Positions 1-11,931 of a stretch of 64,000 nt of DNA are shown piece after piece. The notes under the pieces are model-generated. The model saw only the letters and a program-made list of their open reading frames with translations. It was not told the origin of the DNA and did no database searches. The translations under genes and the position numbers were made by a program. The first letter of the stretch is position 1; each line of letters opens with the position of its first letter. The stretch is from Brachionus plicatilis (taxonomy: Eukaryota; Rotifera; Eurotatoria; Ploima; Brachionidae), in contig QEOQ01000515.1 in assembly GCA_010279815.1 (NCBI GenBank), positions 465,630 through 529,629 on the forward strand, written 5' to 3'.

Positions 1-50
1 CCATTATTTTTTGTCACATTACGCGAAAAAAAATAGAAAAAAAAAATTAC

Positions 51-1131
51 CTAAAAATCCATGTTCAGCATAAATCTGAGTATTGTACTGTAAAGTTGAC
101 CAGTATATTTCATCCGGAGCCCAAGTTGTTCTTACCCATTCCAAAAGATCTTGGGCTCTTCGGTCAAAAATGACATATTTGGCAAAATTTTTACTAATCA
201 CATAGGTAGAAAAGCCGTATGTGATGACATAGCCATGTGGTGCAGCTGATTTATTTCGACCAGTGTTGATGAGTCTGAATTTTTGAAAATCTTCCACCCA
301 TTCGACTTTGATGAGTCGATGTAGCTCTCTGTTTGTCTTCAAAATTGTAATCTCATTAGAACCATTGTACATTTTAAAAATTTTAACAAGCTCTTCATTA
401 GTCCTGAGCAAAAACTCAGTTCCAACCAAATTGAATGCATATTTCCAATTAACAAAGCGCTTGTTTTTAAGATTTTTATTAAATTTAATTAATTTATCAA
501 GCATTAATAAATCTTTAAGGCAATTGATGTCTGCTTGAAGGCGGCTAAAGCCTCCGTAAAGAATATTCTCTGTCTTGGTAGTGATAAAAATGTTATCGAA
601 GCAGTCTGCAATTGACTGGATGGCATCATGGAAGGCCTGATTAGATTTTGTGTCTATGTGAATGCAATAAATGTTCTGTGGTTGATAAATCGACCTGATT
701 AGCCTTTCGACCTGCTCGGCATTCGAATGAACCAAAATACTGAAAGCTATGGGAAAATCGTGGTCCAAATGACCAAATTGTTTATAGCCTAAAATTTTTT
801 TGAAATTATCACATTTATTTGTGTCAAAAATAAAATTTTTGTCTTCTATTTTCTCCTCAAATTTTTTCTTACTAATGGTTTTTAGAAGAAGTTTGGCTTT
901 TTGGATTTCAGCATGGTCCATATCAAAAATTAATTTACAGCTTATGTTGTACTTTGGTCGAAGTAAACTAGATTTAAATTTCAAATCCTCGGTATTGATA
1001 CTGGATGAATTTATAGCATTTATCTTGTCAAATTTTAATTGTTTTTTATGTGAACATTTGTGTAATTGCTCAAAAGAGAAAAAAAAGTAAATGGCCAAAA
1101 AAATAAAAAATAGTTTTCTAAATTTTAACAT
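51..1131 (-). CDS. Core-2/I-branching beta-1,6-GlcNAc-transferase (GT14), first large exon, 3' part outside window
   Basis: Encodes about 360 residues of a Golgi type II membrane glycosyltransferase that would add beta-1,6-linked GlcNAc to O-glycans. Residues ~7-20 form one hydrophobic signal-anchor after a short basic start. The catalytic domain opens near residue 125 with a segment reading FPIAFSILVHSNAEQ, followed by the family hallmarks IHIDTKS, ILYGGFSRLQAD, WKYAFNLVGTEF and a late block, DRRAQDLLEWVRTTWAPDE. Conserved cysteines are present. The coding frame runs to a donor (TTTTTAG followed by gtaat) at 50-49, so the reading past it into poly-T is intron and the C-terminal exon(s) lie beyond the window start. 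The ATG at 1131 is the natural start because it places the anchor at the N-terminus. The family is clear; acceptor specificity is not. Confidence 0.88.
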
Positions 1132-1568
1132 TTCTGTAATTCATATTTCTAAAAAATTAAATTAAATAAATTTAAAAAAAAATATCTTTTAAAAATTCAA
1201 TCTGAATATAAAAATCGAATTTCTTTAAAAAATCGAGCTAAATACTTTTCTAATAGGAATCAGATTTAAAAAAAAAAATTCAAAAATTCTTCATATTTTT
1301 GTTGAAATAAATATTTTAATAAACATTTATTTATTAGTATACCAGTGACGAGCAAACGAATCTTCAGATTTGAAAAAGCTTTTAAAGAAATTTAAAATGG
1401 ATAAATTGATTAAAAGTCAATTTTTTGTTTAAGAGACAAATTTTAATTAAATTTAGCCTTGAATTGGAACTTTCATAATTTCTTTTACCATTAAGATAAA
1501 CATTATTTTTCAATAAAATTTAATACCCAGATACTGGATTTCTTTTTGGCATTTTTTGGGAAGATAAT
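1132..1568. other. AT-rich upstream region of the GT14 gene
   Basis: No open frame, repeat end or RNA gene is recognisable. It should contain the 5' UTR and promoter of the minus-strand glycosyltransferase gene, but no specific element can be named. Confidence 0.5.
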
Positions 1569-1641
1569 TGTTAACGTGTGAAAATATGTTTAATTTGGAC
1601 TCTATTGTATTTCCTTAGTGATTCTTAATTTAGTATCTTAG
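1569..1641 (+). repeat. Truncated LTR fragment, direct repeat of 4029-4101
   Basis: These 73 bases begin TGTTAACGTG and match the first 73 bases of the complete LTR at 4029 with only a few differences. The match ends abruptly at 1641. This is the pattern of a 5' LTR cut off by deletion or by a later insertion. The sequence that follows shows no primer-binding site. Confidence 0.7.
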
Positions 1642-1998
1642 CCTACGAAACCATCGCCCGGAACAAATTTACAAAATAGCTTAATATCTGAGCATCCTTC
1701 TGCAAATGCTGAAAAATAATTTTCCATTATCCAAAAACTAGCAATAAATCTGACTAAAGTTTCCGCAGTCAGATATAATGAAGATTAAATTAATGATTAG
1801 AATGATTAATAGGCCTATCATAGCTAACAAGATGGTGCCGTATTCTACAAGCTAAATATTCGAGTAGATGTTATCGAAAAAAAGCCTGACCATACCTGGT
1901 ACTTATCTTAGCTTTTTTTTTGCATTTTTCAAAATATTCTAAAGATCGAATTTAATAAGCTTTAGAAAATACTCACATAAAACTTTACATGAAAATAG

Positions 1999-2170
1999 GA
2001 GATTCTGAATCTATTTAAAAAAAGTATTAAACATGGCCTGTGTGACAATCAGTGGCATACTGTGAAAATTAGCCGAGAGGGCAATCAAGAAATTCTACAA
2101 GTGGATAACGATGAGCCCGCAACACAAAATGATAGAGTTTGCTTCTATTCATCAAGAACCATTTGAACCT
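1999..2170 (+). pseudogene. Laminin-G-like exon fragment
   Basis: One plus-strand frame starts right after an acceptor-like gaaaatag and runs 57 codons to a TGA at 2164. Its core reads LCDNQWHTVKISREGNQEI followed by LQVDNDEPATQ. This matches the laminin-G signature in which a Cys-Asp-x-Gln-Trp-His strand leads to a Leu-x-Val-Asp turn, as in neurexin, agrin or laminin alpha chains. No donor or neighbouring exon was found, and the piece lies between the two LTR remnants at 1569 and 4029. It is therefore either a captured or stranded exon, or an exon of an otherwise unseen gene. The frame is too short to say which extracellular protein it came from. Confidence 0.5.
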
Positions 2171-2636
2171 CAAAAAAAAAAAATAATGCATACCTAAAAT
2201 TAAGAAAGTGTTTGACCGTAAAAATAATATGATGAATTAATGAAAGCAATTTGGTAAGATACTTGGATGCGTGTGAGACCATGAGTAATGCAACTTCTAT
2301 TTGTTCCGAAAAATTGGTAAAATCATACTAATTAAACCACTTAGCTACTTAACTTAGCAAAGAAAACAATATTACGATAAAAAAGTGGTCTTTTAAAACT
2401 CTTAAAAGTACTCTTAAAAGTGGTTGCAAAGATCAGTCAAATATGAAAATAGACTGACTTGTTTTTGTATTTGTGGTATTCAAGATTCCGGTCAGACCTG
2501 AAGTACCTGAGGCTTTACCAAAATGCCAAAAGTTAAGATATTGTTATTCATATGATAAAGAAAAAGAATTCAATAAAATAGTCATAGATGCACACGGTGA
2601 ATTGAATTAAAAATTTTTTATATTATGGAATAACTT

Positions 2637-3167
2637 TCGATTTTGGCAAATTGAAGTTCATGATCAAATGTAAATTTCAAATCAAAATTTTTAGTTTTTG
2701 ATTCAAATAAAATGGTATTTTTTATCAATTTTTTAATAATAAATGACTATACTTTATTAAACATTATTTGTTTAATCTATAATTAGATAGAAAATTATAT
2801 GAATTTTTGTCTGAAATAAAAATAAAATCTTAATCGATATTTTGAAATTTTCCAATACAAAATTTAACATTGTTTCGCCGTAAAATATTTTAATTAATAT
2901 TAAAATATCATTTAAAGTCATAATTTGGATACCTTAATGTCGATTTTAAATTTGTCTTTAAAATTTTCAAATAAAGATTTTAGAAGAATCAATTAGAGGT
3001 CAATTAGAAAAAAAAGAATTTTTTTTTTTTAATTAAAATAATAAACATCTTATGTTTAATTTAAAAAAACTTTAAAAAAATCTAATTTCATCATTTTTAT
3101 TAAGATTTGAATCAATTAAATTTTGATCATTTGATTATGATCATGAACTTCAAGTTGCCTCGATTTT
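2637..3167. mobile_element. 515-bp TIR element (MITE) with 8-bp target-site duplication
   Basis: The element spans 2645-3159. The left end reads GGCAAATTGAAGTTCATGA and the right end is its inverted counterpart, ending in CTTCAAGTTGCC. It is flanked by TCGATTTT at 2637-2644 and again at 3160-3167, an 8-bp target duplication. There is no coding capacity. Related ends occur near 10731-10750, 19150-19258, 26826-27294 and 52648-52669. Eight-bp duplications are typical of hAT-like, P-like or Merlin-like transposition; the parent element is not in the window. Confidence 0.82.
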
Positions 3168-3199
3168 CTTTATCATATCTTTATCTTTTTCTTTTGCTT

Positions 3200-3640
3200 T
3201 ATTTGGCAATCTTATAATTGAATGGAGACTGGGGGAAGTATCAGAATAGGCTTAGAGTTGTGCCGCAATTAGAGAGTGGTAATTCGATTGCTTCAGCAGT
3301 GGACACTAGTTTCTGCTTAGCATGAGGCTCTCCACAAAGAAGCCGAAGTATATAGCTTCAGCATCGGACGGTAGGTTCTGCTTTGCAGGAAGCTCTCCAC
3401 GTAGTTGCTGAAGGCCGCACTTACCAGTGGAGAAACTGGCGTGTTATCGAAGAGTGCCATCAACAAGGTGTCCAGAATTATTGAACTTAACATCAATAAG
3501 GGATTTTAAAGGTTATCAATATATTTCTTGGAACTTGTGAATAAGATATTGCAGAGAAAAGGGAAGTTCTTGGTATGGTGAAATGAGTCACCAAGGTGTA
3601 CTGAGACCCTGTTCGCACTCTAGAATGCTCTGAAGTTTCT
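3200..3640. repeat. Higher-GC segment with an imperfect two-copy tandem repeat
   Basis: This stretch stands out from its AT-rich surroundings. Two imperfect units of about 65 bases (from ~3292 and ~3357) each begin GCTTCAGCA and include GGTTCTGCTT or TTTCTGCTTA and AGCTCTCCAC or GGCTCTCCAC. No frame stays open. Its position upstream of the LTR at 4029 would fit internal non-coding sequence of a decayed LTR element, but it has not been identified. Confidence 0.4.
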
Positions 3641-4028
3641 TTGGCTCTATTTAATTAAATTGACCAAATATTCTTTTAGATTTTATTTTTTTAACTTTCT
3701 TTTTTTTCCTTGTTTAAAACTAATGGTTTTATATTTGTAAAATCAGTGACAATAAGTTTAGTATGTGAATTGATAAGATCAAGTGAGTATTAAGAGTTAT
3801 ATAAGGATTTGGAATTGGTAATTTTTAAGGTAATGAAAAGGTTTGAGATAAGGATTTAACCGGCAATTAATTGATTTTTAGCAATGGAAGCAAGAAATCT
3901 GATCATTCACAATGAATCAAAAAGAAGATTCGTGGTTGAGTTTCGTAGAGTATAGTTGAACTGAAGTTTGATATTTAACAAACAGCATGCAAAGCAATGA
4001 GGACATTGCTTATTGACTGGTGGAAGTG

Positions 4029-4279
4029 TGTTAACGTGCGAAAATATGCTTAATTTGGACTCTATTGTATTTCCTTAGTGATTCTTAATTTAGTATCTTA
4101 GTATAGTTTTTAAACATAAATTGTCACTGGTTTCAATATAAAATGAATATGTATAAAAAGAGTTATGTTGTATTCTGTTGTTGTTGTTGTATTTTCTTGA
4201 TTAATAAAGATATTAATTCTAAATCGGTCTTTGAACATTCTTAGCTATGACTAATAGAGGACTCAGGGTACGCTCTACA
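4029..4279 (+). mobile_element. Complete long terminal repeat (251 bp)
   Basis: It starts TGTTAACGTG and ends CTCTACA, giving the TG...CA termini of an LTR. It contains a TATAAAAAG box near 4152 and an AATAAAG polyadenylation-like signal near 4204. It is preceded by a purine-rich GGTGGAAGTG, which fits a polypurine tract, so this would be a 3' LTR. The 5' partner survives only as 1569-1641. No gag or pol frame is left between them. Copia or gypsy origin cannot be decided. Confidence 0.65.
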
Positions 4280-4828
4280 ATACAAGATAATGGTCCGTCA
4301 ACAATAGTGATGCTTCCAAAGTTGGTCACATAAATATTGAAAATAATTAGAATTAAATTTTAATTTAAAGAACAATTATTTAATTTGGAATTACAACTGT
4401 AACTAATCCAAAAAGATTTAATAATTGTTTTTGAAAAATTTTTTTTTAAATATTTTTGATGTAATCTTGTTTTTGTGATGACGCAATATGTTAGCTGTAG
4501 TTCTAATAAACTTGTTTTAAATAAAAAATAATTTAGCTTTATACCAAAATAATGGAAAACGAAGATTATGAAAATTTTTTTTTTTTTAAACTTGAAGAAT
4601 TAGGCTTAAATTTTTATAAGCAAAATTAAAATGTGAAATCTTTTAAACCATAAGTAACCAAAGATATTTCCATATAATAAATAAAATTTTCATTTTCCAC
4701 TTGCAATGCAAAAGCAATGTTCCAATTTATTGAGGAATATTTGTTTGGTGAAATTATGATTGCAGTTTTCCATACTAAAGGAATTCTTTCTTGTCCATGT
4801 TTAATTTATCTATCATATTCACATTTTA

Positions 4829-4916
4829 TTTTAAATTTTACTCTTAATTTTTTTTTTTCATCTTATTTTATTTTAAATTTTACTCTTAATTTTTTTTTTT
4901 CATCTTATTTTATTTT
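4829..4916 (+). repeat. Two-copy 43-44-bp tandem repeat in T-rich DNA
   Basis: A T-rich unit beginning CATTTTATTTTAAATTT and ending in a long T run is repeated almost exactly. The short open frame across it is an artefact of repetitive T-rich codons. It lies directly upstream of the retroelement-like tail at 4945 and may be part of the same 3' untranslated region. Confidence 0.6.
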
Positions 4917-4941
4917 TACTATTTTGATTTTGATTTTTTAA

Positions 4942-4992
4942 ATCTGAATGAGCTTTAGCTTGGTACAGCTAAACAAATAAATAATAAATAAA
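4942..4992 (+). repeat. LINE-like 3' tail (stem-loop plus AAATAAATAA)
   Basis: A short hairpin-capable sequence (GAGCTTTAGCT ... AGCT) is followed by ACAAATAAATAATAAATAAA. The same architecture, a GC-containing mini-hairpin then a CAAATAAATA tail, occurs at 17868, 21975, 31732, 34390 and 36425. This marks it as the 3' end of a dead non-LTR retroelement copy. Confidence 0.5.
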
Positions 4993-4999
4993 GGCCAAT

Positions 5000-7900
5000 T
5001 TAATTTTTAGACCTATTTGGAAATGTGTAATCCAAAAATACTTTTGCAAAAAAGTTCGGAGGAAAATACCCTAAGCAAAATCGAAAAAATTCTATTTCCT
5101 CCTAAACTAAAATTGCTACTTCGAACTTTACATATTTTTTTGGAGGATTAAAAAATTTACCGAAAGTTGTATAAGACTAGGTAAAACCGGTGTTTTTTTA
5201 ATTTAATTAATTCTCCCATTTTTTGTAACCATTGCTTAAAAATTTTTTAAGAAAAGTTATTTTACATTACAAAAGATATATTTTAAAAAATTTTAATGTT
5301 TTTTGCTTTCCGAAAAGGAATATTCAAAATAAAGTGTCCCTTCCGTGAGTTCAGGTCACTATTAACTATCTTAATTATCTCAGTATTAGTCATTAGAGTT
5401 TTACTTGGATATACTTGAATTACCCATTACAAGTTTAGTCTAACATAGCCACAGTTAAATATATACAAGATTTTATTCCTACGATGATAATATTTTAATT
5501 CATTTTATTATATTTTAAAATTTAAATGCAACATGTCTGAAGACCTCTTAGACAAACGGCCTAAAAAAGAAGAAATAATAAAATTATTTTTTAATATTCT
5601 TTTAACTGATCTAAAATTTTTCTTTATTATTTTCTTGTCATTTTCATCAATTGATGAGATTATTCAAAAAATTCAATTTCATGAAAACTTGGAAATGATT
5701 TAAAATTAGTTCCTTAATTTTTGTAACAAAACAAGAAATTTTAAAAAAATTTCTGTGAATTTTTCAAAGCTTATTTTTTAAAATTATTTTTGGTAAAGTG
5801 TTTATTTACTGAATTTTTGTTGGCACTTTTTCAGGTAAAGGAACGCTTGTAACTTAAAATTTCAGTGCTACGGATTTTCATAAAGATTCTTTCTTTAAAA
5901 TTAAAAAAATAATAAAAAATGTTCCACTAGTAACAAAGTTAAATCTAGGAAGACAATATTTACCTGTTCGAGTACAAACAAAATATTTTCAAATTTTAAA
6001 AAATCATAGAAATTTAAAAATTGCATTAAAATTTTCATTTTATACCTTATTTATTTAAGCTTTCGACGTTTATCTGAAGAAGTATATTCCATTAATACAT
6101 AAATTATTTTAAAAATTTTTGAGTGTTTATCTATTCATAAAAAAAATTTAATTAATTCAATAATTTTTTCTCATTAATTTATTTAATCATGGCAAAAAAT
6201 AACAATAAATAATAATTAATTTTTTAAATTGGAAAATATTTTACGTCAATTTATAATTGTCTTTCTGTACCGAACTGAAGCTACTTCAGATTTAAAAGTA
6301 AAAATCAAAAATTAAAATAAATAAATTTAAAACCGATAATAGGGTCTAGTGATCAAAAAATTAATTTTAATTAATTAATTAATTTTAGAATGAATTTAAC
6401 ACATTAGGATAAATTCGTTTTATAAAAATTTCTTTCATTTTAGAATAAAAGGAAACACAGGCAAACCTTAAAAGAACCAGATTTGAACCTTTAAAAAAAA
6501 ATTTTCTCTTAAAATTTGGAAAATAAATATTTAGCAACAAAATTTCAAAATGGAATAAAAAATATGGCGTTTTAAATCCTATTTTTATTTTTATATTTAA
6601 AAACGGCGTTTTTTTACTTCTCTTTTTCTGATGTTCTTTGTTTAATTTTTTTAAGACTTTTTGGAAATCATTCAAAATTTTTCTGAAATTTTTCATTCTA
6701 GATATTTCGATTTTAGTACTTGTCTAAACCAGTTGTTTTAACTACAGTTTAAAATAATTTTTACATGGACATAAAAGGCAATTTTTTTAAATTTTATTTT
6801 TGATTTTCAATTTCAATTTTTCAATTTTAATAATTTAAATTTTCGTAAAAAAGAAACTATTTTTAGAAAATTTGTACTGAATTCAACAATATTAACTTAT
6901 TTAGATACAGAAAAAGACTAAATCGAAGCTATAATGTCTGCATGAAAAAATAAAAAAAATTTTCCATATTAATTTCTTAATAAAATTTTCAGATTTTTGA
7001 CTTATAATAAATATTTGATGCATTTTTATCTTTTTTACTCAATATCACAAAACAGGCCTGACAAATATCTGAAATGAATTAAATCTTTTGTTTAATTTTC
7101 GTGTGGATTTATCTTTACTGTATTTTCGAAATAAAAATTTAATAAATTTTCTAGCATATCGTTGCCATCATTTTGATTATCAAAGATGAAATGTTAGAGC
7201 ATTTTTTTTTCAAATTTATGAAGGTTCTTAAGATATTTATAAAAAAAGAGTTTATTAATTTTTCAGTTTAACTTTATCTGGCGTAAATTAACATTAATTT
7301 AGCATGCGCATAAAAATAATAAAATTTTTGATTTTTTAAAATTATGCTAATCTTTATAATTGATAAACATCAGTGTGGGAAGTGTTTACAGCGCTTATTT
7401 AAATCTATTGAACAATGGTATGTCTATAAATTTAAATTGATGATTACGCAACCTTGAATTCATCAATCGCAAATTAACTTTAATTTTAAACTATTTTCCA
7501 GCATTTGCTCCAGATAAACATGTCTAAAAACGCATTTATCAATAATTATTAATGTCAATTTAAACTATAAGTAAAATCGATAAAATAAAATTTTATTTCT
7601 CTCAAATCCAACACCGAAAAAATCCCAATTCTAGGTTCAATCATTAAATTTTATGTGTGTTCCTTTGGTATATAACTTTTTTCTTATTTAACATTTTTTA
7701 ATTTAAAACTATAGGAATTTAGAAAATAATCTAATTTATATTAAACAAAAATAAGGGTTTAATATAATCTATTAATGAAAAAATAAATCAAAAGATCATC
7801 CATAATATATTAGATCAATTTTTTTTTGATGGTATTTAATTTTAAAAAAAGTATTCCCGGAAAAATTGAGTTTAAATTTTAATAAAAAAAATTTTAATTT

Positions 7901-10900
7901 AATTTTAATTGCTTTTCAACAAACCAGATTACTTAGGAATATATGTCTTCACTTATTGATTGATAATATAGACGCAATTACTCTGTAGCATCATTTTTAC
8001 TTCTTAAAAAAGATACATCTGCTGTTTTTTTTTTAAATTTAAACAACCACTTCAATCAATTTTTGTTTAGTCATCAAGATTTATTCCATTATTCCTAAAA
8101 TACACCTAAGCCAAAAAACCTGTTGTGGAAAATTCTAAAAAATTATTATTATAATAATTTTAATTCATAAATCCATTTAATTTTCAAAATAAGCAATAAA
8201 TATGTAATCTTACGAAATTAACAGTCATTTTCTAGATGTTAATCAAGATTAATTTTTCAAACTAATCCAAGATAAATTTTAAGCTTGTTTTCGGGATACT
8301 AAGACCTTTTTTATCTATTTTGCTTTGTAAAAAAGATTGATAAAGTTATAAAGTAATCGGATTAGTATTTTTTTTGGAGGAATGACATTCTAGAAATAAA
8401 AAAAATTCAACTTTTGTTGAGGGTTAAATTTAAGCATAATTTTACTGATAATTAAACAATATAAATGGCTTCATGTAATTACTTATAATATGATTTTACC
8501 AAGCAATTTTTTCCCATTAAGCCAAACCAATTAATATTTTAAATAAACTAAATTTAAGTAATATGTTGTGGTTACATAACCTTTTTATTCGTTTAATGTG
8601 AAAAAGTCCCGCGGTTAGCTTGGAATAAGACCTTTTTTGTATAAATAAGAAAAAATTTATTTACAGCATCTGATTTATATCAAATTAAAGATGCCTGAAA
8701 TGTTTAGAATATAATTTTGGCTTCTTCAATTAATTCCATGAAAGAAGGTTGAAAATTCTTTTTTTTAATTTTTATTTAATCTGTATCAAGTTTCTTCGTA
8801 CATAAATAAAATAAATGAAAAAATTAAGAAAATTAAATGTTTAATTTATTTAGGTAAGCTAGTGCTTTACCATTAATACCATTTCTATTTTTATTCGAAT
8901 ATAAATTAAAACAAGAAAATTTATAGAAAGATTAGTTCTTATTATATTTTTTCAACTTTAAAATTTACTTTAATTAGACTTGTGCTTGTATTTTTTTGGC
9001 AAAAATTTATTGTGTTAAATTTAATCTGGTTTAAATTTGTGTAAAATATTTTAGAATAATTTCCATTCAGTTTCGATTTTTTTATCTAAAAATTTTTTAA
9101 ATGTAGAAATTTTCAAATAAAAGTTTTGCAAAATTTGATAGAATTAGAATTAGGAAAATTTTGAATTTTAATCACCAGAAAAAGAAAAAATTCTGTCTCA
9201 AATAAAATTGCCAATTGATAACTGTAGAAATAAACCCACTTAAATTGAATAAAAAAAAGAATGTTTAAGTTTTTAATTTAATGATTTCTAATGGAATAAA
9301 ATTTATTTTAATTTAAAATTTTTTTTTTCTATTATTTTTTCTTCTTATTTTAATTTAAATTTTTTTTTCTATTTTTTTTCTTTAGGGCAAAAACATTTCT
9401 AATCAAATCAGTTAAATATTTTGATAATTAATTTACAAATAGTATTTATTTAAGTAAAGGGGTTAGTATAGATTTTTATATTGCAGTCTCATAACTACTA
9501 CAACTTCTACTATTTATTTTTTCCTATAGAAAGAAAAATTAGAATCAGAAAAATTTTTCTTCTTTAACATTATTTAATTTAAAATTTATGTTACCTATTT
9601 AATGATATTAAATTTTCAAAAAATAATCTAGTAATAATTTAATTTCAATCAATCGATTATTTTATATTTAAATTAGTTTTTTCACATCTTATAATTTTTA
9701 AATAATTTTTTTTGGTAAAAACAGAAAGCTAAAGCAGTGTTGTAGAACAAATTTTTTAAGTAAATTTTGGAAAGAATTGTTTAGCCATTATAAGCTTTCC
9801 ATTCTTATAAAAAATAAAAAATGAAGTCATATCTTTTGAAAAAAATATTGTTTGGCTTTAGTTGTCATTTTTGAATTTACCGTTTTATGGACTAAGCTTT
9901 TACATCTCGAATACATGATCAATAATGCTGGCATTACAAATTATTCAACAAAAAGGTTTCCGAAAATTTTTCGAGTAAAAAATCTTTTTAATTAGTTTAA
10001 TTATCAAAATGTATAAAGCTCTTTATTAAGCTAATAAGTATTAAGAGATGTGTATTTCAGTTAGTCATTGATTTTTAGAATAATATAGCCTTTGGGCAAA
10101 CATGAGTAAAAAGATTAAAACTAAAAAAGGCAAAGTATGAAAACATATAAATCTTGTATTTTAAGTCTTGATGTCTGTGTCAATATTTTGTTATCTTTTT
10201 ATTAAAATACAATTATTCAAAGCTTTTAGAAAGCACATTATTTTTATTAGAAAATTTTGAAAGGTTTATACATATTAATTTTTTGGCTGAGAAAAAGATC
10301 CATTATCAATATTTAAATTAATTGAAATGATTTTTTTTGCACATGCTAAAAGTGACAATTTTCGGGATAAAATCTAAATTTAAATTTTTTTTATTTAATA
10401 AAGCTATTTTTAAATTTTTTATTAAAAATTATTTGTTTTAAAAAAATTATATGAATTATTTTCTGAAGTAAAAATTAAATATATAAATCATCATTTTTTA
10501 ATTTTTTATTTTTGTAAAATTTAATTTCAAGTGATTGCTAAAGCCATTATAAAGTAAATATAAAATTTTTTAAATATTTAAAGTAAAGATTCTAGAAGAA
10601 CCATTTTTTTTCTTTAACTTTTAAGTACTAAAAAATTAATGTTTAAATAAAAAATAAACAAATATGAAAGCCTGTTTTATGATTTTTTTTCGAGATTTTA
10701 ATAAGTTGAATTTAAATCATATGATCATGAACTTCAAGTTGCTGTTGCTTTTAAAAGAAATGGATCAAGAATAATCTGTAGAATCTTAACAAATTTTGTT
10801 CTTAATTATTTTCTATGTATAAAAAATTTAGTCTTTGCAAGAGCTCTTTAAAAGAGAAGCAAAATAAAGATTTTAAAAAATTTAACAACTTTGAATTTAT

Positions 10901-11250
10901 TTTTAGCACCTTAAGAACAAGTATTTATTAACTAACTTCATTGTTCCATTAATGATGCGAATACGATAAGTTATTTAGAGAATATTATTTCAACTCACTT
11001 AAAAATTAGGTAAACACTCTTCAAAGTATATTACCCTAACTTACTTAATCTCCTTAACAGATCCACTGTAAATCTGGTTAAAACTAAAAAAAAAGACTAG
11101 GGTAAACAAAATATTTTTATTCTTTTTCATCTAGTTGACACTAAATTTTAAAAATAAAGAGATAAAATTAATAAAAAAAAAATAGTATTTTTTGATATCA
11201 AAGACAAAAGTGTGATAAATTACTTTTTTTTCCAGTGTAAAAAAATTACC
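5000..11250. other. Long AT-rich region without recognisable genes
   Basis: No frame longer than about 100 codons has coding character; the longest (6385-6696, minus) is lysine/phenylalanine-rich and resembles translated A/T runs. The region holds poly-A/T tracts and scattered degenerate repeat ends, such as a LINE-like tail on the minus strand near 8840-8870 and the MITE end at 10750. No RNA gene or conserved protein segment is visible. Confidence 0.6.
10370..10750. mobile_element. Diverged copy of the GGCAA...TTGAAGTTCATGATCA MITE
   Basis: The right end (ATGATCATGAACTTCAAGTTGC at ~10723-10744) matches the terminal repeat of the 2645-3159 element. The A/T-rich interior follows it loosely, including a GATTxTAGAAGAA motif. 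The left end is degraded and no target duplication is visible. Confidence 0.45.
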
Positions 11251-11429
11251 CAAGTGTCCAGACCATACCTTGAATGATGGTTTAATAATAATTGGAAGCA
11301 AGAAAATCCAAAGTAAGCTATTTTTTTAGTTTTTTATTAGTTTAAGTAAATCACAAAAAAAATACTTTAAATTAAAATTTAAAAATTCTATTAAAATAAA
11401 TTAAAAAAAATATATTGAAGAAGAGAAAA

Positions 11430-11716
11430 TTTCTTGTTAAAATAAATTTTTGCCACGGTAACAATTTACCAAACTCAAAAAGCAACAAACATTCCTCAAG
11501 AGGCTTTGAAAGTCTGACATAATCCAAGTATCTAAATATACCTGGTCCCGATTTTCCAAACACCAGTCTCAAAGCTAAACAAAAAGGTAATGTAATCAAG
11601 GCCTGTTGGTAATGTAATCCAATTTTAGAACCGGTTCGATGTGTTGTTATGACAAAACTTATTTGTTTAACTAAAAAAAACGCATTAAATTGGCATAATG
11701 TCGACCTCCTGCACAC
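11430..11716 (-). CDS. Possible exon of unknown function
   Basis: An open minus-strand frame of about 95 residues has better codon texture than its surroundings. It contains a hydrophobic stretch, ALITLPFCLALRLVFG, and then GPGIFRYLDYVRLSKPLEE. A plausible donor (GAGTTTG followed by gtaaat) lies near 11467, beyond which the frame becomes poly-F/N. An acceptor-like AG can be placed upstream near 11703. I do not recognise the protein. It could be a single exon of a membrane protein or a chance frame in front of the divergent phosphatase gene. Confidence 0.25.
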
Positions 11717-11931
11717 AAAACTTCTATTTCAACATTATTCTTTATTTTATAATTCAACTTATTTACATTAAACAACAAGATTAACCCAAATATTTTGCAT
11801 TCAGATTAGGAGCACAAATTCTAGCGCAAGCCAAACTTCTAATTTAATTTCCCATTTTTATTTTTATAATTAATATTTTTTTTTTAAATAAAAATAATTT
11901 TAGATTTTTAAAATTTATTAAAAAACTCATA

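Noticed and set aside
308..1090. Plus-strand frames of 76 and 96 codons
   Set aside because: They lie antisense within the GT14 exon and have no family character.
4717..4941. 74-codon plus-strand frame with repeated FILNFTLNFFF
   Set aside because: It is the translation of a T-rich tandem duplication, not a gene.
6385..6696. 103-codon minus-strand frame
   Set aside because: K/F/N-rich, typical of A/T runs; no motif, splice signals or compositional shift.
5000..11250. tRNA, rRNA or snRNA genes
   Set aside because: No cloverleaf-like or conserved RNA sequence was recognised here or elsewhere in the window, although a covariance-model search could not be run.
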